A DNA stretch of 64,000 bases. Source: Pseudomonas sp. TCU-HL1 (GTDB lineage: Bacteria > Pseudomonadota > Gammaproteobacteria > Pseudomonadales > Pseudomonadaceae). Numbering within the stretch: position 1 is the first letter of the stretch; the number at the start of each line of letters is the position of its first letter. Of the stretch, positions 27,895 through 35,446 are shown in pieces. Where the stretch lies: positions 5,270,001 through 5,334,000 of the forward strand of contig NZ_CP015992.1 in NCBI RefSeq assembly GCF_001708505.1, read 5' to 3'. A program made the position numbers and the translations under genes. Under the pieces are notes generated by a model. It saw only the letters and a list, made by a program, of their open reading frames with translations, did not search any database and was not told the origin of the DNA.

Positions 27895-30810
27895 ATGTAC
27901 AAAGGATTGAAACGGGCCGCCTGCGCCCTGCTGATCGTCGTAGCCCTCTACAGCCTGCTTGGTTTTCTGATCATCCCCGGGGTCGCCCTGCGGGTGGCCA
28001 ACCAGCAGTTGGCCCAGTACGCCACAGTCCCCGCGCACCTGGAACGCATCCAGCTCAATCCCTTCAGCCTGGAGCTGACGCTCTGGGGCCTGCACATCGG
28101 TGACGACAAGACCGAGCAGGCCGGTTTCGAACGCCTCTATGCCAACCTGCAGCTGGACAGCCTCTGGTCCGGCGCCCTGCACCTGGCGGACGTGGAACTG
28201 GACAAGTCGACCACCCAGGTGCTGTTCGCCAAGGACGGCACGCTCAACCTGACCCAGCTGTTCAAGCTGCCACCCAGCGAGCCCAAGCCGGAAGAGCCGG
28301 CGAGCGAGCCGTTCCCCCTGCGCATCGATCGCTTCAAGCTGAGCGAAGGTGGCCTGCACTTCGAGGATCTGCGCCCCAGCGAGGCCATCGAATTCGTCTA
28401 CGACTCCCTGAACCTTGAGTTGCACAACCTCAGCACCTTGCCCGACGACAATGCCGAGATGTCGCTGGTGGCGACCGGGCCGTACGGCGGGCGCATCGAC
28501 TGGGAAGGCCAGATCAGCCTGGTGCCATTCAGCTCCAGCGGTCAGTTAAAGCTCACCGACGGCCAGATGAAAGGCTTTTGGCCCTATGTCCGCGATGCCG
28601 TGCCGCTGGTCCTTGAGAAGGGCGTGGTGAGCCTGTCCACCGACTACAGGCTGAACCTGGCCGAGGGCACCCAGCTCAACCTGGAAAAGATCTGGATCAA
28701 GGTCGCGCCGTTCGCCATCAAGGCGCCGGACAACCGGCCCCTGGTAAACCTGGAGGTGCTGGAGGTCAGCGACAGCTCCCTGGACCTGGTCAAGCAGGAG
28801 GTGGTGATCGGCAAGATCCACAGCCAGAACCTGGAGACCTGGGCTGCCCGCGAGACGGACGGCCAGCTGGACTGGCAGAAGCTCTTCGCCAGCGAAGCCA
28901 AGCCGGCCACCAAGGCCGAAGAGAAGCTGGCCACCGAGCCAACCGATGCCAAGGCCGTGCCCGGCAACCCCTGGGTGGTCCTGCTGCGTGATGCCCAGCT
29001 ACGCGGCTACAAGGTGCATCTGGCCGACCGGGTGCCGAAAGACCCGGTGCAACTCGAACTCGGTCCGCTGAACCTGGACCTCAAGGATTTCGACAGTCGC
29101 GGTGAATCGCCCTTCAACCTGAGCCTCGACACCGGTCTGGGCAAGCAGGGCAAGATACAGGCCGTGGGCCAGGTCCAGCTCAAGCCCACCACCGCCAAGC
29201 TGCAAGTGCAGACCCGCGACATCGACCTGCGTGTGGCCCAAGCCTATCTCAGCCCGCTCGTGCACCTGGAATTGCGCAGTGGCATGCTCGACAGCGACCT
29301 CAACGTCGACCTCAAGAGCACCGAGCCGCTGGCGATTGGTATCACGGGCCGCGCCCTGGTGAACCAGTTGCACACCCTGGACACCATCAAGGAACGTGAC
29401 TTCGTCAAATGGCAGCAGTTGCTGGCCGACGGCCTCAACTACCAGCATGGCGACAGCCTGAACATCGACAAGCTGAGCCTGAGCCAGCCTTATGCTCGCT
29501 TCATCATCAACGAAGACCTGACCACCAATGCCAGTGACCTGGTGATCAAGCAGCCGGCGGACGCGACCGCCCACACGGCCGCCAAACCGGCTGAACCGGC
29601 CGGCAAGCCCTTGGGTATCCGCATTGGCGGAATCGAGATCAAGGACGGCTCGGCCAACTTCGCGGACTTCAGCCTGACGCCGAACTTCGCCACCGCCATC
29701 CAGCAGCTCAACGGCGAGATCGGCACCCTGGACAACCGCAATCCCAAGCCGGCCAAGGTGGCGGTGAACGGCAAGGTGGACCGCTATGCGCCGGTGACCA
29801 TCAAGGGCAGCCTGAACCCCTTCGATCCGCTGGACAGCCTGGACATCGCCACCAGCTTCAAGCGCGTCGAGCTGACCACCCTGACGCCCTACTCCGGCAA
29901 ATTCGCTGGCTACCGCATTCGCAAAGGCCGTCTGAATCTGGACCTGCACTACCAGATCGAGAAAGGCCAGCTGAAGGCGGACAACCACCTGGTGCTGGAG
30001 CAACTGCAGCTCGGCGAACAGGTTTCCAGCCCCGACGCCGTAGACCTGCCGGTGCGCCTGGCAGTGGCCCTGCTGAAGGACACCGAAGGCAAGATCGACA
30101 TCCAACTGCCGGTGGCCGGCAACCTCAATGATCCGCAGTTCAGCGTGGCGCCCATCGTCTGGCAGACCCTGCGCAACCTGGTGCTCCGTGCCGTACAGGC
30201 GCCCTTCAATTTCGTGGCCGGCCTGGTCGGCGGTAGCAGCGAGGATCTTGGCCAGGTGCCCTTCCCGGCCGGTAGCAGCGAACTGGACGCGGAAGCACAG
30301 AAGTCCCTGGACACCCTGGCGGAAGCGCTGAAGAAGCGCCCGACCCTGCGCCTGGAGGTGGAAGGCGCCAGTGCCAAGGCCGCCGACGGCCCGCTGCTGG
30401 CCGAGCAACGCCTGCAGCGCGAGTACCAGAGCACCTATTACAAGATCGCCCAGCGCCGTGGCGACAAGGTGCCAGCCGAAGCCGGGCAGATCGAGGTTCC
30501 GGAGGACGAGAAGGCGCCAATGCTGGAAGGCATCTACCGCACCCGCCTGAAACAGCAGCCACCCGCTGAGTGGAAGGAACTGGACAGCGAGCAGCGCACG
30601 GCCAAGCTGCGCGACGCGGTACTGGTTTCCTGGGCCCAGAGCGACCTGCTGCTGCGCCAGTTGGGCCAGGCCCGCGCCGCCACCATCAAAGACTATCTGG
30701 TGGACCGTGGCGGCCTTGCCGATGACCGTATCTTCCTGCTCGACGTCAGCCTGGTGGACCCCAACCAGGCCGGTGAAGTCATCACTCCGCTGCACCTGGA
30801 CAGCGAGTAG
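27895..30810 (+). CDS. DUF748 AsmA-like envelope protein
   Basis: A 971-residue protein anchored by one N-terminal membrane helix (about residues 10-30); the rest is predicted periplasmic. It belongs to DUF748, related to the AsmA/YhdP group of bridge-like proteins thought to move lipids between membranes. The repeated beta-rich blocks with 'LNLDL' and 'IDKLSLSQP' segments fit this. The C-terminal 250 residues include an OmpA-like 'VPFPAGSSELDAEAQKSLDTLAEAL' segment. It heads a run with three DUF2845 genes, the first 9 bases after it. Role inferred from family. Confidence 0.8.
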   Translation: MYKGLKRAACALLIVVALYSLLGFLIIPGVALRVANQQLAQYATVPAHLERIQLNPFSLELTLWGLHIGDDKTEQAGFERLYANLQLDSLWSGALHLADVELDKSTTQVLFAKDGTLNLTQLFKLPPSEPKPEEPASEPFPLRIDRFKLSEGGLHFEDLRPSEAIEFVYDSLNLELHNLSTLPDDNAEMSLVATGPYGGRIDWEGQISLVPFSSSGQLKLTDGQMKGFWPYVRDAVPLVLEKGVVSLSTDYRLNLAEGTQLNLEKIWIKVAPFAIKAPDNRPLVNLEVLEVSDSSLDLVKQEVVIGKIHSQNLETWAARETDGQLDWQKLFASEAKPATKAEEKLATEPTDAKAVPGNPWVVLLRDAQLRGYKVHLADRVPKDPVQLELGPLNLDLKDFDSRGESPFNLSLDTGLGKQGKIQAVGQVQLKPTTAKLQVQTRDIDLRVAQAYLSPLVHLELRSGMLDSDLNVDLKSTEPLAIGITGRALVNQLHTLDTIKERDFVKWQQLLADGLNYQHGDSLNIDKLSLSQPYARFIINEDLTTNASDLVIKQPADATAHTAAKPAEPAGKPLGIRIGGIEIKDGSANFADFSLTPNFATAIQQLNGEIGTLDNRNPKPAKVAVNGKVDRYAPVTIKGSLNPFDPLDSLDIATSFKRVELTTLTPYSGKFAGYRIRKGRLNLDLHYQIEKGQLKADNHLVLEQLQLGEQVSSPDAVDLPVRLAVALLKDTEGKIDIQLPVAGNLNDPQFSVAPIVWQTLRNLVLRAVQAPFNFVAGLVGGSSEDLGQVPFPAGSSELDAEAQKSLDTLAEALKKRPTLRLEVEGASAKAADGPLLAEQRLQREYQSTYYKIAQRRGDKVPAEAGQIEVPEDEKAPMLEGIYRTRLKQQPPAEWKELDSEQRTAKLRDAVLVSWAQSDLLLRQLGQARAATIKDYLVDRGGLADDRIFLLDVSLVDPNQAGEVITPLHLDSE

Positions 30811-30819
30811 GAGCCCCTC

Positions 30820-31110
30820 ATGCGCATGCTGCCGTTCGCCCTGCTCGCGCTCACCCTGGCCACCCCGGCCGGGGCCGAGACCCTGCGCTGCGGCAGCAAG
30901 CTGATCAGCATTGGTGACCGGACCTTCGAAGTCCTGCAGAAGTGCGGCGAACCGGTGCACCGCGATCAGGTCGGCTATACCCTGGGCTCCTACGACCGCC
31001 GCGAGTTCACGGTCGAGGAATGGGTGTACGGACCCAACAACGGCATGCTCAGCATCCTCACTTTCGAAGGCAATCGGCTGGTACGCATCGAAACCCGGCG
31101 CAGCCGCTGA
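30820..31110 (+). CDS. DUF2845 secreted protein, copy 1
   Basis: A 96-residue exported protein with a signal peptide (cleavage near AGA|ETLRC). The mature part has the family pattern RCGSKLIS...EVLQKCGEPV...VEEWVYGPNNGM...FEGNRL. Two Cys, in 'RC' and 'KCG', are shared with the next two genes and could form a disulfide. It starts nine bases after the DUF748 gene. Function unknown. Confidence 0.85.
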   Translation: MRMLPFALLALTLATPAGAETLRCGSKLISIGDRTFEVLQKCGEPVHRDQVGYTLGSYDRREFTVEEWVYGPNNGMLSILTFEGNRLVRIETRRSR

Positions 31111-31166
31111 CGCCCCGGAACGCCCGGTGTAGGCTGTAGCCTTCTCCCCGCACTTCGGAATCCCCC

Positions 31167-31472
31167 GTGAAACTCCGCGCGTTCCTATGCCTGTTCCTGC
31201 TCCTGGGTCTGGTCGATGCCCAGGCTTCCTCGACCCTGCGCTGCAACAGCAACCTGATCAGCCTCGATGACACCACCAGTGAAGTGCTGGACAAGTGCGG
31301 AGAGCCAGTGAGTCGCGCCGATCTGGGCTACAAGGAAGTGGTCGACGAGTACTACCGGCGCAACGAAGTGCGCGTCGAGGAATGGGTCTACGGCCCGCGC
31401 AACGGCATGTACCAGTTCCTCCGTTTCGAGGGCAATCGACTGCGCAATATCGACAGCAAACGCGGCAACTGA
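31167..31472 (+). CDS. DUF2845 secreted protein, copy 2
   Basis: A 101-residue paralogue of the genes on either side, starting with GTG. Signal peptide with cleavage near AQA|SSTLRC. It keeps RCNSNLIS, DKCGEPVSR and VEEWVYGPRNGMYQFLRFEGNRL. It is closer to copy 3 than to copy 1 at its C-terminus (IDSKR). Function unknown. Confidence 0.85.
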   Translation: MKLRAFLCLFLLLGLVDAQASSTLRCNSNLISLDDTTSEVLDKCGEPVSRADLGYKEVVDEYYRRNEVRVEEWVYGPRNGMYQFLRFEGNRLRNIDSKRGN

Positions 31473-31535
31473 CAGCTTCTCGGGCGGAATGCTAGGCTCT
31501 GCGCCTTGTATACCCCCGGACAGGATGCCCGCCCC

Positions 31536-31826
31536 ATGAAAGCCCTTGCTTGCGCCTTCGCAGCCTCCCTTCTCCTGGCCTCCCAGGCCAATGCCAGCAC
31601 CTTCCGCTGTGAAAGCAAGCTGGTCAGCCTGGGGGACCGCAGTGTCGAAGTGCAGCGCAAGTGCGGTGACCCCGCCTCCCGCGACTTCATCGGCTACTCG
31701 GAAACCGCCAGCGGCCGCCAGGAGATGCAGGTAGAAGAATGGGTCTACGGCCCCACCAACGGCATGTATCACTACCTGAGATTCGTGGGCGGCCGCCTCA
31801 GCGAAATCGACAGCAAGCGCAACTGA
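31536..31826 (+). CDS. DUF2845 secreted protein, copy 3
   Basis: A 96-residue exported protein, cleavage near ANA|STFRC. It keeps RCESKLVS, RKCGDPASR and VEEWVYGPTNGMYHYLRF. The ATG at 31536 starts a proper signal peptide; a longer frame from 31506 does not. It is ten bases before the rhomboid gene, so the cluster may be one transcription unit. Function unknown. Confidence 0.85.
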   Translation: MKALACAFAASLLLASQANASTFRCESKLVSLGDRSVEVQRKCGDPASRDFIGYSETASGRQEMQVEEWVYGPTNGMYHYLRFVGGRLSEIDSKRN

Positions 31827-31836
31827 GCCGCTGGCC

Positions 31837-33291
31837 ATGATCATCCTGCCTGCCGATCAACCCCTGGACTGGCGACGCCCGCCCGTCATCACCCTGCTGC
31901 TGATCCTGCTCAACACCCTGATCTACATCGTCTACCAGGGTGGCGACCAGGTGCGGGTCGAGGAGGCCCGGCAGTTTTATCTGGATGGCGGCCTGCTCAA
32001 CCGCGAGCGCGCGCTGTTCATCGATCATCGTGCCGAACGCGAGAAGTACGATGCCGACCACCGTCGCGCACTCGACGGCCTGCGCCGCCAGGACCTGGCA
32101 ACGATCATTCTCCATGACCTCGAATTCGAAGACTGGCTGCACCGTTCACCGGCCTACCAGGCCGATCCCGCCTGGCAGCAGGCGCGGCAGAAGGCTGAAG
32201 AAGCGCGGGACAGGATCAGCGCCCAACGCTTCGGCTTCATCCCCAACAAGTTCAGCGTCCAGGGGCTGTTCGGCGCCATGTTCCTGCATGGCAGCTTCGA
32301 CCACCTGCTGGGCAACATGGTGTTCCTGTTCATCTGCGGCTTTGCCCTGGAGGCGGCCCTGGGGCGCTGGGTCTACCTCGGCCTCTATCTGGCCAGCGGC
32401 CTCGCCTCGCACCTGCTCTGGTGGGCACTGGACCCGGTCTGGGTGTCTGGCGTCGGCGCCTCGGGAGCGGTTTCCGGCCTGATGGGCATGACCATCGGTG
32501 TCTATGGCCTGCGCAAGATCAAGTTCTTCTACTGGCTTGGCCCGCTGATTGGCTACTTCAAGGCACCCGCCCTGTGGATATTCCCCGCGTGGCTCGGCAA
32601 AGAGCTGTATGGCGTCCTGCTGGCCGATGATCACGTCAACTACTACGCCCACCTGGGTGGGCTCGCCTTCGGTTTCCTCGCCACATGGCTACTGCATCGG
32701 GTGGGCTTCATCAAGGTCGACAAGGCCTACCTGAACAAAGAAGACCCCGACGCTCCCTTCAAACGTGAACTAGCAGCCCTGGACCAATTGATAGGTCGTT
32801 TCACCCTCGATCAGGCCGCTCCGCGCGGGCTCGACCTGCTGCAACGCTATCCTGGCCGGCTGGAGCTGTTGGAGCGATGCTATCCACTGGCCAAAAGCCG
32901 GCAGGACAAAGCCCTGCTGGGCGCGGTTTTGAAACAGTTGTTCAGCCTGCCGGAACAGACCGCATCACTTCCTCTGCTGCAGAAGCTCGCCGATGATGTC
33001 GCCGACCCGCAGCAACGGCTGCTGCAGCATCCGGCCGTGCTCCTGCACCTGCTGCAGCGCTTGCTCAAGGCCGGTGACAGCCCCCGTGCCCTGGCACCCT
33101 GGCGCCGTCTCTGCCAGACGAACCCTTTGCCGCCACAGCTCCCCGGATTGACCCTGCAGCTGGCCAAGCAATTGGGACAGCGCCAGGATCTGCGCGGGGT
33201 CGGCGAACTCCTTCAGTACCTGCGCCGGGCCTTCCCCGAGGCGGAGCAAACCCGCCAACTGGCGCTTTACCAGCAGCACCTGGCACGCTGA
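31837..33291 (+). CDS. Rhomboid-family intramembrane serine protease
   Basis: A 484-residue inner-membrane protease. An N-terminal helix (PVITLLLILLNTLIYIVY) is followed by a roughly 100-residue charged domain, then the rhomboid core: HLLGNMVFLFICGFALE, the nucleophile Ser209 in GASGAVSGLMG, and the catalytic His272 in HLGGLAFGF. The C-terminal 200 residues are soluble and helical, perhaps TPR-like. The catalytic dyad is intact. It follows the DUF2845 genes; whether those secreted proteins are substrates is untested. The true start could lie slightly later. Confidence 0.85.
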   Translation: MIILPADQPLDWRRPPVITLLLILLNTLIYIVYQGGDQVRVEEARQFYLDGGLLNRERALFIDHRAEREKYDADHRRALDGLRRQDLATIILHDLEFEDWLHRSPAYQADPAWQQARQKAEEARDRISAQRFGFIPNKFSVQGLFGAMFLHGSFDHLLGNMVFLFICGFALEAALGRWVYLGLYLASGLASHLLWWALDPVWVSGVGASGAVSGLMGMTIGVYGLRKIKFFYWLGPLIGYFKAPALWIFPAWLGKELYGVLLADDHVNYYAHLGGLAFGFLATWLLHRVGFIKVDKAYLNKEDPDAPFKRELAALDQLIGRFTLDQAAPRGLDLLQRYPGRLELLERCYPLAKSRQDKALLGAVLKQLFSLPEQTASLPLLQKLADDVADPQQRLLQHPAVLLHLLQRLLKAGDSPRALAPWRRLCQTNPLPPQLPGLTLQLAKQLGQRQDLRGVGELLQYLRRAFPEAEQTRQLALYQQHLAR

Positions 33292-33338
33292 CAAAGAAAA
33301 GCCCAGCGAATGCGGGTAATGCTTTCTCCTCTGCGCGA

Positions 33339-33362
33339 CCGGGCCTCACCAGAGAGGCCCGG
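33339..33362. terminator. Hairpin in the convergent rhomboid/BON gap
   Basis: CCGGGCCT-CACCAGAG-AGGCCCGG, 8-bp stem. It lies between two converging genes and could stop transcription from both sides, though T-runs are weak. Confidence 0.5.
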
Positions 33363-33371
33363 CCCGGGGGT

Positions 33372-33731
33372 TCACTCAGAGGACTTCAGGCCGTCGGCAG
33401 AAACCGCGTTAACGCCCTTGATGTTCTTGGCGGTTTCGATGGCCAGGTCACGCTCGGCATCGGTCTTCACCACGCCGGACAGTGCAACCACGCCCTTGTT
33501 GGTTTCGACCTTGATGTCCATGCCGCTGAGGTTCTTGTCAGCCAGGAAGGTGGATTTGACCTTGCTGGTGATCCAGGTGTCCGAGACAGCCTCTTCGGCC
33601 TTCTGAACGGTGTTGCTGGCGGCCAGCATGGGGTGTCCGCTGGTTTCTGCGTAGGCGCCAGTAGCGAACGGCAGGCTGATGGCGGCGGCAGTGACAGCGG
33701 CAAAGGTCCACTGGGTGAAAGACTGTTTCAT
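33372..33731 (-). CDS. BON-domain periplasmic protein (OsmY-like)
   Basis: A 119-residue exported protein: signal peptide ending near AYA|ETSG, then one BON domain with WITSKVKSTFLADKNLSGMDIKVETNKGVVALSGVV and 'ERDLAIETAKNIKGV'. BON proteins usually bind membranes and help in osmotic or envelope stress. The start at 33731 has GAGGAGA upstream; a longer frame from 33839 has none. Orthologue position corresponds to PA4739. Confidence 0.88.
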   Translation of the reverse strand: MKQSFTQWTFAAVTAAAISLPFATGAYAETSGHPMLAASNTVQKAEEAVSDTWITSKVKSTFLADKNLSGMDIKVETNKGVVALSGVVKTDAERDLAIETAKNIKGVNAVSADGLKSSE

Positions 33732-33880
33732 GAGGTGGTTCTCCTCTCTACTTCGGAACATCTGCAGCAAGCTCCTGGCTGCAGGCTCACAAGGAATGGG
33801 GCAAGGCCTGTGCCAGCTTTTAGAAGAATGAAAAAACACCGGAAATCAGATAGTTAGCCGCAGAAAAACACCACCGTTTA

Positions 33881-33926
33881 CGTGCAGTCTGCAAGTTCGC
33901 CCGCCGGCTCCCTTGCAGACTGCACG
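33881..33926. repeat. Perfect 15-bp inverted repeat
   Basis: CGTGCAGTCTGCAAG and its exact complement flank a 16-base GC-rich centre. It lies between the BON gene's upstream region and the end of the zinc/TPR gene. It could be a terminator stem for the latter (minus strand) although no T-run follows, or a protein-binding palindrome. Confidence 0.7.
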
Positions 33927-33938
33927 ATGAAATCGCGC

Positions 33939-35357
33939 TCAACGGCCGGCGTCGCTCAACTTGGCGATGGTTCCCTCCAGCGCCGCGACCTGGTCCAGCA
34001 GTGGCGAAGCCGGGTATCGGGCGCGGATGTAGGCCAGCAGCTTCCGCGCCGAATCCAGCTGACCAAGGCCCTCGGTAAAACCGCGGGCGGCCAGCAGGTA
34101 GGCGCGGGGAATGTGGGGGTAGTCGGGGAAGCGCTGGTGCAGGTTGCGCAGCAGGCTCAGGGCTTCACGCACCTTGTGGCGATCCAGCAGGGCGGCAGCC
34201 ACCTGCTCGCAGACCAGCGCTTCAGCCGGCAGAAAGTCGTCCTTGAACTGACGGGCATTGAGCAACGCGGTAGCGGCCAGAGCGGGGGTCTGGCGCGCGG
34301 CCAGCGGCAGGTAGTGATCCACGTGGCGCAGGCAACGCTCGCGAGCCCCCAGACCGAACAGCAATTGGTGGTAACGCTCGTTCAAGCGCAGATCATCGGG
34401 ATCGCGCTGCAACGCGTTGGCGAGGGTTTCCAATGCGCCGTCACTCTGCCCTTCCTTGAGGCGAATCTCGGCTTCGGCCAGCGCCCTGCGGCGACGCCAG
34501 TCGTTCTCCGGCAATCCCTGCTGGGTTCCTTCTTCAGCAACGGCGAACCCCAGGGCGCCCTGATACTGGAAGACGGCGTAGCCCATCATGTTGCACATCA
34601 CCACGCCGAAGTAGCCAAACAGGAAGGTGGCTATCGGTACCAGGACCACCTTGGGCAGGCCCCCGGAAAGCATCCAGGCCACGTAGCTGGGGGACTGCCA
34701 GAGGATGAACAGGAACGCACAGAGGATCAGGTAGCGCCAGCCCATGGCCTTGATCACTTCGCCCACCTGGTCAGGGCTGAGCGCCGCCCCCAGTTCCTTG
34801 CTCAGTGCCAGGCGAATGATGCTGGCGGGCAGCAACAGGACGATGGCGATGTTCACGCCCCAGAAGATCGTCTCGCTGTGGAAGTCCGCCGCCAGCCAGA
34901 GCGCGCCGAAGGCGATGATGAAAATCAGCATCTGCTTGAAGAACAGCGAGAGACCCTCGCCAGTAAAGGCGCTGACCAGGCCAGGTGCCTCCCGTGCGCC
35001 TTCACTGCTCGCTTCGATCACGCTGTGGAAGTACTTGGTGGCCACACTGAGCAGGGCGACCCAGAGAATCAGCGAGCGCGGCATGAACAGGCCGGCCAGG
35101 GCGAGCAGCGCGCAGAAGGCCAGCGGGTTGGCCTGCAGGCCATAGGCAAAGAACCGTGGTAAACGTTCCCAGAACGGTTGGGCGGTATTGGCCGCGCCAA
35201 GGAAGGTCAACTCGGAGCGGCACAGCGGACAGACCGGGCTGTCGTCCGGGGCGTCCGAGTTGAGCGGGATACAACAATCGCCAAAGTAGCGCTGGCACGG
35301 CACGCACTGCCAGGTCGAGGGTTGGGCGGGGTGGTACTGGCAGAGCGTCTTGTCCAT
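33939..35357 (-). CDS. B-box-like zinc-site membrane protein with TPR-like C-terminus
   Basis: A 472-residue protein I cannot assign a function. The first 50 residues hold a zinc-type pattern, CQYHP...CVPCQRYFGDCC...CPLC, resembling a B-box or DUF-type zinc ribbon. About six hydrophobic helices follow (residues ~75-330), then a soluble helical region with TPR-like repeats (ARERCLRHVDHYLPLA, LLNARQFKDD, LRNLHQRFPDYPHI). The start at 35357 (MDKTLCQ) follows homology-like logic; a longer frame from 35399 adds an unlikely leader. I recall no equivalent between the BON gene and pnp in P. aeruginosa, so it may be lineage-specific. Confidence 0.75.
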   Translation of the reverse strand: MDKTLCQYHPAQPSTWQCVPCQRYFGDCCIPLNSDAPDDSPVCPLCRSELTFLGAANTAQPFWERLPRFFAYGLQANPLAFCALLALAGLFMPRSLILWVALLSVATKYFHSVIEASSEGAREAPGLVSAFTGEGLSLFFKQMLIFIIAFGALWLAADFHSETIFWGVNIAIVLLLPASIIRLALSKELGAALSPDQVGEVIKAMGWRYLILCAFLFILWQSPSYVAWMLSGGLPKVVLVPIATFLFGYFGVVMCNMMGYAVFQYQGALGFAVAEEGTQQGLPENDWRRRRALAEAEIRLKEGQSDGALETLANALQRDPDDLRLNERYHQLLFGLGARERCLRHVDHYLPLAARQTPALAATALLNARQFKDDFLPAEALVCEQVAAALLDRHKVREALSLLRNLHQRFPDYPHIPRAYLLAARGFTEGLGQLDSARKLLAYIRARYPASPLLDQVAALEGTIAKLSDAGR

Positions 35358-35397
35358 GACTGTTCCAGGCACGATGGCGGTTCGCCATTGTCCAGGC

Positions 35398-35430
35398 AAA
35401 AAAAGAGGGCCCGCAAGGGGCCCTCTCTTT
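35398..35430 (-). terminator. pnp terminator
   Basis: AGAGGGCCC (35404-35412) pairs with GGGCCCTCT (35418-35426). Read on the minus strand it ends in seven T. A strong terminator for the rpsO-pnp unit. Confidence 0.85.
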
Positions 35431-35446
35431 CATCGACTGGCGATTA

